64,000 nt of DNA, from assembly GCF_002865645.1 (NCBI RefSeq), contig NW_020194589.1:852812-916811 (forward strand), read 5' to 3'. The notes beneath the pieces are model-generated. The model was given only the letters and a program-made list of their open reading frames with translations, ran no database searches and was not told the DNA's origin. Positions 12,216 to 23,142 of the stretch are shown here, in pieces. The stretch comes from Hyaloscypha bicolor E (taxonomy: Eukaryota; Ascomycota; Leotiomycetes; Helotiales; Hyaloscyphaceae). A program made the translations under genes and the position numbers. Positions within the stretch are counted from its first letter, which is position 1. Every line of letters begins with the position of its first letter.

Positions 12216-12659
12216 CGAAGACAACGGCATAAAGTATCGGGAATACAGGGCATTGGGAGACTTTCAGGCTCTCCAGCGTACAGATCAAGGTAACAAACTC
12301 GCTACAAGGCCCTATATTTCCAGGCCCTTCCCCTAAAAGCACATTTACGCCTTCGACAAGGGCTACCACACCTTTTCAGGGCTTCTTCCCTGTACTTACA
12401 AGGGAGCCTTCGCTAAAGGGGCCTATAATAGTTGCTTATTTAGCGTCCAAGCGCTGTGGTTGCTCTACTAACAGCGCTATAACCCTAGAAGATCTACTTA
12501 CCCCATGCGAATGTCTTATAGCGCCTCTTTACATAGATTTAGGGAGCACTACCTAGAGTTATAGGGGCTTGTAGCGAGCTTCTGCTCTAAATTCACACCC
12601 TGTAGAGCGCTGAGGGTCAAAATGCCCTGTATTCCCAATACTTTATGCCGTTGTCTTCG
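12216..12659. mobile_element. Tc1/mariner-type MITE, 444 bp
   Basis: Inverted ends of 39 bp start CGAAGACAACGGCATAAAGT and differ at a single base (C/T). TA dinucleotides flank both ends (12214-12215 and 12660-12661), the target duplication of Tc1/mariner elements. The inside has no transposase. Its moderate GC content and near-identical ends suggest a more recent insertion than the AT-rich elements. Confidence 0.75.
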
Positions 12660-12954
12660 TACTGCTTTTTTACACATTCTATTCGGGCTCCTCAAGCATT
12701 GGCTCAATTTAAAGTAGAGAATTGACAGATATATATTTGGGATTGGATAGAGGTAGAAGATACTAAGGGATCTTTGAGTTTTGAACGTGGAGTATGATGA
12801 GTTTTATCTGTAAGAGAGTGTTGAGAGATATTTTGATGGTGAGATCCTGGCATCTTAATAACTATAACGCTGGCCAAAGTCACAAACTCAGAAGCAGGCG
12901 ACTTCAGCCACAAAAGGATGCCAAGACTTGATGGGTGGCATTCATTCCGAAAAT

Positions 12955-12978
12955 AAACGCTGCCAGGACGCAGCGTTT
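12955..12978. repeat. GC-rich hairpin 1 (AAACGCTGC arms)
   Basis: Arms AAACGCTGC and GCAGCGTTT, 9 bp perfect, around a 6-base loop, followed by a T run. First of three related hairpins. Confidence 0.7.
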
Positions 12979-13014
12979 TTTTCTGCCGGTGCACGTGACC
13001 AGCATGTGCCACAC

Positions 13015-13256
13015 GCGAATAGCTATATTCCTCACTGGCATAGGCCATTCGGGAATGGCTATATATTCCCCACCGGCATAGCTTATTTGAAGAATGGCCA
13101 TATTCCCCACTGGCATAGGCCATTTGGGAATGGCTATATTCCTCACTGGCATAGGCCATTTGGGAATGGCTATATTCCCTACTAGCATAGGCCATTTGGG
13201 AATGGCCATATATTCCCCACTGGGAGATGCCATACGCGAATAGCCATATTCTTTAC
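13015..13256. repeat. 36-bp tandem repeat with an internal palindrome
   Basis: About six imperfect units on the pattern GAATGGCTATATTCCYCACT then GGCATAGGCCATTTGG. Unit length is 36 bp with 2-bp indels (TATATATT). Each junction makes the inverted repeat GGCCATTTGGGAATGGCC. Because 36 is divisible by three, both strands show long ORFs with a 12-residue repeat; I regard those as by-products of the repeat. Confidence 0.75.
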
Positions 13257-13426
13257 TAGGTAAAAGAATATATTTAGAAAGGCTATATAAAGATTACTAG
13301 TAACGGAAGTAAGGAAGCTACTTGATAAGTAATTAATTAGTAAGTAATTAATTAAGTATACGGGATTCTTATTAGTTAGCCCTTTCCTACTACCCAAATT
13401 TTCTGAACGAGGGGTAATTTTCTTGA

Positions 13427-13452
13427 AAACGCTGCCGCAAGCGGCAGCGTTT
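13427..13452. repeat. GC-rich hairpin 2
   Basis: Arms AAACGCTGCCGC and GCGGCAGCGTTT, 12 bp perfect, with a 2-base AA loop. Confidence 0.75.
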
Positions 13453-13497
13453 ATTTTACCTCGCGAATATTGAAAGTTCGATCTTCACAGGGCAAAA

Positions 13498-13525
13498 AAA
13501 ACGCTGCCGCCAGCGGCAGCGTTTT
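13498..13525. repeat. GC-rich hairpin 3
   Basis: Arms AAAACGCTGCCGC and GCGGCAGCGTTTT, 13 bp perfect, with a 2-base CA loop. A decayed fourth copy (CGCTAGCCGC ... GCGGCAGCGTTTT) lies at about 13744-13783. Confidence 0.75.
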
Positions 13526-14172
13526 CAATAGCGGGGTAAGTCGTAGTTTATTATTATTATTTAAGATAACTCGCCCGCAATAAGGTATTTCCTTAAACAG
13601 AGAACGAGGAGCTGCTATTAGTATATTATACTATAACTCTACTAATTTTTTCTACAAGAAAAATACTTGCTGTTATTGTAATAATTAATTAAAGGGGTCC
13701 TTGCGATCGGGCGCACGCTTCACTCGGGCGGTGAGGGATGTACGCGCTAGCCGCATCTGGGGCGCAGGTGCGGCAGCGTTTTTTTTGTGGTGATAATCTT
13801 ACAGTCATACGGAAAACTGCAGCCCATCGTCTTAGCGAGCGGATGAGGATCAGAGAACCCAAATGCTGTGCTACGGAAATTGAGGCTAAGAAGCCAAACC
13901 ACACTCTGTTCCAGTTTTTCGAAGTATTGTCTATCTAATGGATTAAATGTACATTGCCCTAATGCTACCAGTTAGGTCAAAATGCAATAGTACGAACACA
14001 ACAGTCGACGGAAATGCGTTTTGAACAGGCATCAGCGACCCGCAGTCACCGGAATTGCATGGTGCCGGGTAACACGAACTACCGCCAGGTTATTTGCTGG
14101 AAATACCCAACCTCCCGAGGAGGAAGGAAGGCTGAGATGTGATTTGGGTCACCGGTCAGAATTAGACGGTAA

Positions 14173-14754
14173 CAGTGTGTCAAATGAATAGAATAGAATA
14201 GACTAGTGGCCACTGCTTTATTCTATTCATCAAAATTTACTCACTACTCATATTCTATTCATATTCTAATCAAGGTATTCATAAATATTCATGAATACTT
14301 TGAGTAGTATATATGTGATTATATATATAATTTGCATGTAAGGAGCTAGCTATATTAGATAAAGCTTCCGCTCACTCCCGCTCTAGCGCTACCTCACTAC
14401 TCAATTAGGCAATAGCAAGAACTAGTAAGTAAACCAAAGCACTAGATTCCGAGAAGAATAATTAGTTTATTATTATAGAAAATTAGTACTTAGTTAGTAT
14501 TATATAAGTCTTAGCTTAGTTTAACTAGAGCTACTAATAGGCGCCTTAGTTATTTAATAATTATTAAGTAAACCTTGATTTTCTATAGTTATATAACATT
14601 ACGTAGTTAGTAATTACTAGGATTTATGAATATTTATAATATATATTCTACTCTACTTTTTTTTTTGAGAATTGCGCTACTGATATTGTATTCAAGATAT
14701 TCATGAATATTCATGAATACCTTGAATACCTTGAATATTTTTTTTGACACACTG
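14173..14754. mobile_element. hAT-type MITE, 582 bp
   Basis: Inverted ends CAGTGTGTCAAA / TTTGACACACTG, 12 bp perfect. Flanking octamers GACGGTAA (14165-14172) and GACAGTCA (14755-14762) match at 6 of 8 positions, consistent with a decayed 8-bp hAT target duplication. The inside is AT-rich with repeated ATTCATGAATA blocks and no ORF, so it is non-autonomous and probably RIP-mutated. Confidence 0.65.
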
Positions 14755-15898
14755 GACAGTCATAAAGCTCTCATTGCAAGAGGCGAGCGCGGCTGGGACT
14801 ACTACAAACTAACTGAGTGTGCACGCTGAAACCTGTAAAAACATTCTAGTGTTCTCCATTTGAAACTCCTTGCCATACGCTGACTGTGGTAGTAAAGATG
14901 ATAGAGCGGCTTTTGGACCTAAGACTGAGTTCGACATTTGATTTTCCAACCAATGGACGTCAATGGACGAGATGCAACCTTCAGATCTTTGGGCAAGTCC
15001 AGCAGGACCTTGGTTTATATCAAGACAGGGTAGTGGTAACTTAATGGATAGAGTGATAACGGTAATGATCTGGAGTCCTAAAAAAACACTTTAAAATTCG
15101 GAAACTCCTGCCTGAGACCTCTCAATCTTGCAACCCTATGTGTCATGATTTCGCGGCACAATCTTCCCCGACGGCTCGGGCAACTATGAATTGGGGATCC
15201 AAATTCAACAAAGTGCAGATGCGGGCGTTCGATAGTCTCTGCCTTATCTCCAATAATCGTTCGGCGTTTCCCACCTAGTCTCGCTGAGTGACACTCGCCG
15301 AACGATTACTGGCAATCCGGAATGAACGTCTTTTCAAGTTGCGAAGCAACCTTAATCGTTACTCCCTAAGCCAATGGGAACTTGCAGTAAGGATACGGCT
15401 TCCGCGCAGCCTCACTCGGCTTCGGAATCGGTTTCAGTAAAATTATGCAATTGATCTCAGACGCAATGGCTATCAGTTGGCTTTTCTTTGCTCGTTTGGC
15501 CCTACCATAGACTAGTGGTAGTTGCCTTGTGGTGTCAGTTGATGCTCAGAGCCTTGGGGAGTAATAGCTCTGAGAAGTCCCCCAGCGAGGCTGTGGGGGC
15601 CAATTTTGCCCGGGGCATGTGCCACCAACCTCTTCTGCGCAGATTCCGTTATCGTCATCTAATGCCGGCCTTGAACATCCCGAGGCACTGCAACATTCGA
15701 TTCACACGCAACCAGTAATTGAGATGATCTCACAAATCAAGGGGGACCGAAAGTAGAAAATCGCGAACATCTGATACAACAAGCTTCTACAGAATTTCCG
15801 TTTACCTTCCGACTAGTTCAAATTCCAAGAGAATTGCCTTCTTATCCGATTGCTCCAATGCTCCCCCATAAGTATAGGTCCTTGAAGCTTATAAGCAC
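14755..15898. other. Intergenic with one hairpin
   Basis: Arms TAATCGTTCGGCG (15254-15266) and CGCCGAACGATTA (15296-15308) are a perfect 13-bp inverted repeat around a 29-base loop. No gene seen; the plus ORF at 15488-15718 has no family features. Confidence 0.45.
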
Positions 15899-16345
15899 TC
15901 AATCCATAGAAGACTTCTTCTTCCCATAAGGTGGTGAGAGATATATGAAGTGAGTGTGCTCATGTCGGAGAACGGGTTCGTGATTATGGAATACTGGAGG
16001 ATTTTGAGTATCTATTTACAAGGTGGGTTAGCAAACTCCTATTGAAGAGCTAATTCGGCATTAGATAGAGATATAAGGGGAGGGCGCATACTAGCTTCGA
16101 GCGTCATTGCTCGTAAAGTGAGGTACCCAATGAAGACGCCAAGGAGGCCGATGAGAGTACTAATAAGCCCAAAAGCAATTGCGATGGCCGAGTCTGAAGT
16201 GGCTAGAGATAACTCAGAACACTTAGAGCAAGAGAGAGAATAATTAGAAATGTTGAGAGACGGAAAGCTGAGGTAGGGGAAGGTCAGTGTGAATTGTTCA
16301 CGTGACCTGCCCCGCCTGCATTCGAAGAAAAAATAACTTACCCAT
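15899..16345 (-). CDS. Small LTLRAM/RHEHTH membrane protein, copy 2
   Basis: Exons 16345-16342, 16202-16092 and 15993-15899; 69 residues. This is a clean example: MATSDSAIAIAFGL, one helix, GYLTLRAMTLEA, then exon 3 with EPVLRHEHTHFIYL and the basic tail GKKKSSMD. Intron 1 (139 nt, GTAAGT...CTAG) contains CACGTG at 16299-16304; intron 2 (98 nt) runs GTATGC...CCAG. A TATAAAAT box is at 16391-16398, about 50 nt upstream of the ATG, nearer than in other copies. Reading through intron 1 gives a 127-residue ORF, but phase agreement at both junctions and the matching exon lengths of the other copies favour the spliced form. Confidence 0.75.
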
Positions 16346-17869
16346 GATTTGACGTTAGTTGTTGGAGATGATTGAAAGCTTTGGTAATGGATTTTATATT
16401 TAAGTGTATGCAGAGGGGTCATGGTCGATTGAAGTGGGCTTGATGTGTTACTTGTATGCCAAGAGGCTATGTGTGTATGCGCCGAAAACGTTGTCAGCTT
16501 GTTGCTGAAGTGCCGACGTACGGTGGCCGTGTTGGTCAGTTGAGCAACTTATTTTCCCAGGCTGTGCTAGAGGCCGTCGGTGATTCGCGAGAAGGTCCTG
16601 GACATGACGGAGAGTGGCGCTTTTTGCTAGGGAAAAGCAGTCTGAGGTGCAGAGTTGGGCTTGGGGACCTATAAGTTTATCCAAGAAAAGATGCACGGCA
16701 GCCTGACCCCTGGTCTATGAACTGAACCGATGTAGGTGGCAGTGAGGAAAGGGTGCTCGAGCATGTTTGGCCTGGACTGGGGTGTGTCGCTCGGATGCAC
16801 TTTGATTACACTGACCGAAATACGGTAACCCTGTTGCATAATATGACACTTATTCCTCCCTGCTGTGTCAGAGGTTGTGGGTGTAATCACTGTCGCCTGG
16901 ATTCGGTTCTGATTACAGCGTCCGAAGTCCGAAGTACGGTGGCCGGAATGCATAGTAGGCATAAATCGCCGGGACGGACAATATCTAAGACCCGAGTGCT
17001 GGCACCAATCATAGGATATTGGGTGACGACTTGCTCTTTTTCATTGCCTCTCGGTTGCATCATCTGTTCGCATCTCATGTGTTTACCATTGATCAAGTCC
17101 TGACCCACGTGAAAAGGGAATGGGAAGCGAAATTCAAAAGCTTGAGAAAACCAGGGCCAAGGAATATTTAGCGACCGATTCAGGGGTGCAGGCTACGCAG
17201 GCTCTTGCTCGCTCAATGCCAGCCCGTCGCCACCCCCTTAATCTTAAGCGAGACACCAAAATTAGGGGACTCCCCTAGGATATCCGACCTGATATTGCGA
17301 TAAGCTGCCCAGATTACAGTTTCTGCGTAAAGCCCTAAAACTTAACTCCCTACCGCAAGTCTGTTCTCCTGGCACTCCCGGTGACTCGTGCTCGTATCAC
17401 TTCCGACTACATATAATTAAAGTGACTTGCTTAGCACCTTGTGTCAATTATCGATTTCTTACAAGTAATCGTGTTTATAGGGGCCATGTGCCTCCAGCAA
17501 ATATAAGTTCTTCTATTCTAGGTGCCGAATAGTTCTTACTTTGGCACGATTGCAGGTGGTCCAAAAGATATCGCAAACATTTACAAGCAGACCTTACCGT
17601 CACAGTGTTAGGTGAAAATCAAAACAAATAGAGGGACAAGGAGCTCGAATTGCTTTTATATTAGGGGAATAAACAGTAGTAACAAGAAATCAATCGATCC
17701 TGCAACCTGTTGGCGGGCACGAGACCATTAAGACAGGCATTCGGGAAGACAACAAACCCGACTTGAATGCCAAAGGTGTCGAAGGACCGGCATTCGTTGT
17801 TTCCTGCGATACCTTTATAGATAACCCTCAGTACTCCTATCAGTGAGCCGTTGTCAATTTGACCAACTA
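16346..17869. other. Intergenic
   Basis: Overlapping ORFs on both strands at 16448-17108 lack any recognisable domain. A stretch near 17210-17290 shares a CTTAAGCGAG core and nearby CGCCACC with 8140-8170; similarity is too weak to define a repeat. Nothing else seen. Confidence 0.35.
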
Positions 17870-18305
17870 TTACAACTCCTCCTTTCTATATCCCGCAAAA
17901 GTCGGAATATGTTGCGGTGCGGTGAAATGGGTGTGTTCATGGCGAAGAAGCAACCCATATTCGCCGGGAAGTCGAGGGATTGCGTCTTCTAAGATAGTCT
18001 TAAGTCAGCATGAGTTTGTGACAAATTATTAAAGGATTAAGGTAGAAATAGTTGAGGTGATTCTTGGAAACGTTTGCTGCTCGAAGAGTAAGAATCCAAC
18101 GGCAAGGCTAATTAGACTGATAGTGGCGCCGAAGGAACCAAATGCAATGTCAATCCAAGCATTTGGCGAGACTGGGAAATGAGTCAGCTGGATACAGATC
18201 ACAACAACCAAGTATGAAGTGAAAGCAGAGTCTGTAAGTGTTGTTAATTTGCAGGTGATTGACTTCTTTTTCTTTTTCTGTGGCTTGGAAAATTTTGTCA
18301 CCTAT
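17870..18305 (-). pseudogene. Small LTLRAM/RHEHTH family, copy 3, decayed
   Basis: Recognisable exon 2 starts at 18171 after CCCAG and encodes SPNAWIDIAFGSF then a helix, but the conserved TLR part is only found in another frame from about 18098, so a base has been lost. The start site position has ATAG followed by GTGAC instead of ATGG followed by GTAAG (18305-18298). No proper donor ends exon 2. Exon 3, in contrast, still has LLLRHEHTHFT and a basic end, with a stop at 17870-17872. The loss of start, frame and donor makes a functional product unlikely. Confidence 0.65.
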
Positions 18306-18927
18306 TCTTAGCAAGTTTCTGGGAATTGTTCAGCAATGCGCCAGCGGTATTTAGAGCACACATTCCTGTACTTTTAAAAACGTGTGAGCGATGCACAAAT
18401 ATAAGTACTCGCAGGCCATTAAGAAATAATGTTTGTGAGGAGGCATCATCGATAGTGGGTCAGCGGCGGAGACTTGCTTGGGGGCTGGAGATTCGGGACA
18501 GGGGTAATGAAAAAAGGATGTAATGAATAGATATTGTTTTTTCTGAAGTCAAGTGGGGGTGAGCGGACAAAGAGTCTAGAAACGGAAGTTGTCTCCAGAG
18601 CGCGGGGTTTGGACACACGTGACGCAGTCTACAAGTCTCCCTTCTCCACCAAAGTAATACAAGTATTGGTAAGCTTCCCTGGTTTTTTTAAGTCGAAGGG
18701 TCTATTTGTTTGAGATAGGGCTTCACCCATACGTCTGTATCGCTATTCAAAGACTCCACAAGAGAGCGCGGAGGTTGTAATTAGCTTTAGAGATCTTGAT
18801 AATGTTTGAATTAGATGTCAGCAGGAAGAGAAACATCAACACAGACACAAGCCCCGAAGAAAAATATACGGCCACTAATTGCCCCGTTGATCCACGCCAA
18901 GATTAATCAATCGAAGTCCTAGCCTGC

Positions 18928-19208
18928 TCAGGCCGTAGAAGACTTTCGCTCTCGGTATGGTTGAGAGATGGAGATGAGGTGGGTGTGCTCATGTTGAAGT
19001 ACAGATCCCCGTTCGATACGACTTCGAGAACTTTGGCCCCTGTTCAGATAACCATTAACAGCTATTCAGCAGCTTAGCTAGGGAGGGTGGTGAGTACCGG
19101 TTTCAACAGTCATTACTCGTAAGGTAAGAAGTCCGATAAAGAGGCCAGTGAGACCAATGAATGTGCTGAGAAGTCCAAAGGCAATTGCTATAGCTGTGTC
19201 TGAGGAAC
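18928..19208 (-). CDS. Small LTLRAM/RHEHTH membrane protein, copy 4, first exon not found
   Basis: Exon 2 (19208-19098, 111 nt, acceptor CCAG) encodes SSDTAIAIAFGLL, a helix and GLLTLRVMTVET, with donor GTACTC in phase 1. Exon 3 (to the stop at 18928) has VLQHEHTHLISIS and tail RERKSSTA. In-phase joining requires the acceptor GAATAG and an intron of only 36 nt, short for a fungus; the better-looking acceptor ACAG at 19040 would be out of phase. No ATGG-GTAAG site is visible within 300 nt upstream; TTGGGTAGC at about 19564 could be its mutated form. The copy may therefore be a recent pseudogene or use a different first exon. Confidence 0.5.
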
Positions 19209-19949
19209 CTGGAGTTACATCAGCAAAGGTATTGAGACAAATGAAGAGCATCAGGGTACTCGCGCAAAGGATGAAGCCAATTGGCGTTCGCCTCATCCTG
19301 CAGTCGTATGTTGGCTTCCGTTGGACTAGATGCCAGGATTGGATTGGCGGACAAGATGCAGGCGCTTCGCGAAATCGGTTTCTCCGACCGCCAAATTTGG
19401 AACATCTCCAATGCTGTCCTGAGGTGCATGTTGCGTGATGTATGCTTTAGTGAAAAGGGAGCAGGGGATGCGCTCGCGCAGCATCAGTTTCCTGCAGGCC
19501 GTCTTTGGCGTAAATGAACCTAATTCTGCATTCAATCCACTTGAGAGTAGTTTCGCTACCCAATATGATACTAAATGATCGAGTCTGAGCATATTGACAC
19601 TAGGCATGGCAACATGATAAAAACGTCTAAACAAAAAGGATTTCCTAAGGACTATGAGGAGAAACTGATTAGAAGGCATTTTAGAAACAAAATGTTGGAG
19701 ACGCCTACAGTCCTCTGGAACAATCCGGATAATGGCAGGATCTTTGGGTAACAACGTGGAAAGCCTAGCAAACCCGAACAATCCTTCAATATCAACCTCC
19801 CACGCGTATCCTCTGCTAGTACTCCAGCCGTGTACCTTTAACCTACAGTTGTGTATCAAAGGTGCAGAAATAGATATCAAACACCGAGCCCTCGCCCCCT
19901 CTTCTTACTCCGTCCCTGTACTCGTTGTTGAAAGCCTATATGTCGTGGC
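19209..19949. other. Between copies 4 and 5
   Basis: A minus-strand frame is open at 19880-19326 without a good ATG and with no known domain. It may be decayed coding DNA; I cannot assign it. Confidence 0.3.
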
Positions 19950-20392
19950 TTACGCCATATAGGGAGTTCGCTTCCCATTGGATGGGAGGGGTGTCATGAA
20001 GTGTATGTGTTCGTGTCGAACGACTTGTTCCAGTTCGGAATGAGATCGATTTTTGGCTTCTTTTCCTTAAAAATATCCCATTAGCTATATGAACAACAAC
20101 AATACATAGAGGCAATGGAGTTTGTACCATGATCAACGGTCATTGCTCGTAGAGTGAGGTAGCTGATAAAGACGCTAATGAGGCTGAGGAGAGAACCAAC
20201 AAGTCCGAACGTGATACTGATTACTGCGTCTGGGGAGGCTGATACCGAATATGGATCAGTGATAGATTGATAAATAGAGGGCGTTGAGAGATGGTAAGGG
20301 ACAAGGCGGAGTGTCTTGACTTGAAGTGTTGCCAAGCCACGCGACTCATTTAGATTCTTCCCCCAGATCTCAGGGAGCGGGCGCTTACCCAT
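19950..20392 (-). CDS. Small LTLRAM/RHEHTH membrane protein, copy 5
   Basis: Exons 20392-20389, 20238-20128 and 20065-19950; 76 residues. Exon 2 reads MASPDAVISITFGLVGS, helix, SYLTLRAMTVDH. Intron 2 (62 nt) has a GCTAAT branch site and acceptor TTTTTAAG. Exon 3 has EQVVRHEHIHFMT (Val for the usual first Leu) and ends GKRTPYMA. Intron 1 is 150 nt and lacks CACGTG. A TATAAG box at 20468-20473 lies about 78 nt upstream of the ATG. The 165-residue ORF seen here is intron read-through. Confidence 0.7.
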
Positions 20393-21812
20393 TTTTTTTT
20401 TAAGGGATAGAGAGGTGTAGGGCGGAGGATAAGGAGGTAGAAGGAACACAAACGGAGGTTCTGGCAACTTATATGCTTTGGTATTTCCAACAAGGCGTTT
20501 CTGCTGAAGCCTCGCTGCACAGTGGGCAAGTGCGCCTTCTGCTTGATAGCTGCAATGCCCCCCCATGCCATAGGACAAAGTAAGGGCGCGCAGGAGCTGT
20601 GCGTGAAGTGGCTTGAGTGTTGTGGTAGTGTGTCACCGCCATGCTAATCGGCCCACTCATGAGCGTCACGAGGCTATGGATCAGGACATCAATCTTGGCT
20701 ACTCTTTTGACCTCGAGGGTGGTGGATGAGTCGATTGTCTACGTTGGTGGCATATTATGCACGCGTTACTCGGGCGTAGATTATCTTCCTGTCGCCGCCT
20801 CAAGCAGTTCAATAAATCGATCTCCGACTATTTTTGGGTACACATCTGCTAGCTGCAGGCACTTGTGCGGTAGTAATGGATTTCTTGGAAGGGGCTCGCA
20901 ATTTACAGTGAGTGGACGAGGAGCGATTCTTACTTAACGAAATAGGTAGATAGCAAGCAAAAGGAAACCACGGCAGATGATCCCTCTTGCAAAGTACCCA
21001 CCCCCAAGAATTCGGAGTTTGGTTAACGATCGTTGAGAATCGTACTGTAGTCTGGTTTTCATCGTAAAGGGTCCATCGAGCATCCTCTGAAGAGATGTCC
21101 AAATTGTACTCGATAGGGTTGGTAGTCATACTGGACTTTCGATATGAGGGGGTACAGGAAAGGAGGGTGCAGTTTGGCGCTCGGACGTCAACGACCTTGA
21201 CCCCTGGTAAAGTCGTTGACCCAAATTCGTACTAGCTTCCAGCAGATGCGAGTACTCACCAATCCCACCTCCAGTGGCGCAACTTTGAGCCATAGGTGAC
21301 CCGTTGGCGTCCTCTGCCCCAATACGGAGGATGCGGCCATAAGTCTTGCAACTGGCAGGGGTGGGCGCCAAGCCTAAGGACGCCACGTAGCTCTGGCATA
21401 GCAACGGTACTTAGGCCCTCAGTAGCCTGAAGGAACATCGCTATTAGTAATGTTTACAGGGCTTGAGTACTATTATTTAAGCATAACGAGCCTGTAAGGC
21501 CCTGTAATTATCACGGCCTCTAGTTGCCGTGTAACGCCCCTGCTATTTAAGCGAGTGTAGCGTCAAACCCTCCCACTAGTCTCCAGCCACGAAAGCCCTC
21601 GCAGGTCTACTGCACAAATCAACCCTTCCAATTCCCCTCCATCCCCCGGTCAAGGCTCAAGGATCACTGGCGAGCGAGTGCATGTGGTGGGACGCAGCAG
21701 CCAGCAGCCAGGGTGACACGCAGCACTATCGAACAGCCAGCCAGCCTTTCAGCTTCATGAGCCTTCCACAACCGCTCCCATACGCAAAGTACGGGGGCCT
21801 AAGTCGGCCGCA
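20393..21812. other. Intergenic up to the hAT insertion
   Basis: No gene recognised. Short ORFs on both strands (20641-20937 plus, 20809-21438 minus) show no domain or splice structure. Confidence 0.4.
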
Positions 21813-22848
21813 CTGCTTCTCAGGCTCGGCAAAAATTCCTTAATTTCGGGTATCGATAGGAATCGATGCCAGAATCGTAAGGTATCGATAGTATTAATAG
21901 TTCTATCGATACTTAGTCAGTATTTGCCCTATTTCTAAGGCCCTACCTAATTATTTTGACCCCACCATCTGATTTACTAAATAATCATATGATTCATAGC
22001 TTAATATAACTAATTCTAATACCCTAGCTAATTATTTTAATTCTATTATCTGAACTATAGTAAATAACTATATAATTTACAGCTTTATAGCCCTATTTCT
22101 AAGGCTCTAGCCAATTATTTTCCCTATATTATCTGAACTATACTAAATAACTATATGATTTATAGCTTGATTTATAGCTTAATCTGAATTATTCAGGCTC
22201 CCATTTGAGTTATTTTTAGCCCTAGATATTTATATAATAGGCTCTTAGCTCTTAGCCCTCTCTCTAACTTCCTTATATATATATATACTCTCTCTCTCTC
22301 CTTATATACTCCATATATATACCTCATATATAATACTTTATATATACTACTTTATATATATATAATAGTAGCCCAAGCTTAATAAGATCTCGTTATCTGG
22401 ACTTATATAGACCCCTCTAATAATAATAAGGCTTAGTATTTCCTTTATATGGAAAGGAATAAGCTCTAGCCCTTAGTTATTAATAGTAGCCCTTAGTAGA
22501 AGTATATCTTTAATATTAATAATCCAGAACCCTCAGATATTATAATTAAGGGTCCCTATATTCCTAGTACCTTTAATGCCCTACTTCTCCTGAGTTTATA
22601 TAATCTATACTAAGTAATATAATAGTAAAGTTAATACCTAGACTCCTTATATTACTTATAATAAGGGTTAAGGTATATTTATAAAGTATTTAAGGGTTCC
22701 TAATAGAGAATAGTATAGGGCATATAGTAACTATATTTGTTATAGTTATATGACTTAATATACTATATAAGATATTAATAATAATAGAGGAGAGGAAGGT
22801 TCTAGAGAAAAGCCTAAATTTCCTAAAATTATATAAAGTAGTATAGTA

Positions 22849-23142
22849 TGGCAGGCCGTACTTATCGAAAATCATATTGTTTTGGCGGTTTTGAGGTTTA
22901 GGTCACATGGTAAAGGTCGCGGCCTTTTGCACGTGACTTGCGGAAATCACATAAGAAAGCTGGTTTTTCTATAGACTTAAAGAATAATTCTTTATAAGTA
23001 TTTAATTAATTAAGCTTTTATATACTATATACTATTTATACTTTACTATTTATGCTTTTAATTTATTATTTTACTATTAAGTTATATTTTATACTCTAGT
23101 ATACTTTATATAGGTTTTTGTCTTATTATAGTTTCCCTCTTA
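22849..23142 (+). repeat. 5' LTR of the nested Gypsy element, 294 bp
   Basis: Starts TGGCAGGCCGTAC and ends CTCTTA (CA changed to TA). It is 294 bp, the same length as the 3' LTR, from which it differs largely by C-to-T and G-to-A changes. Flanked on the left by TAGTA (22844-22848). It keeps more C and G than the other LTR, including GCACGTGACTTGC. Confidence 0.9.

Noticed and set aside
12704..13233. Minus-strand ORFs with a 12-residue repeat
   Set aside because: Explained by the 36-bp repeat; no start context, domain or splice structure.
13015..13256. CRISPR-like array
   Set aside because: Units are contiguous with no unique spacers; it is a fungal minisatellite.
8100..17290. Possible dispersed repeat sharing CGCCACC and CTTAAGCGAG at 8140 and 17240
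   Set aside because: Similarity outside the short core is too low to define ends or copies.
22690..22875. 61-residue minus-strand ORF at the LTR border
   Set aside because: It spans the junction of hAT DNA and LTR and is a chance frame.
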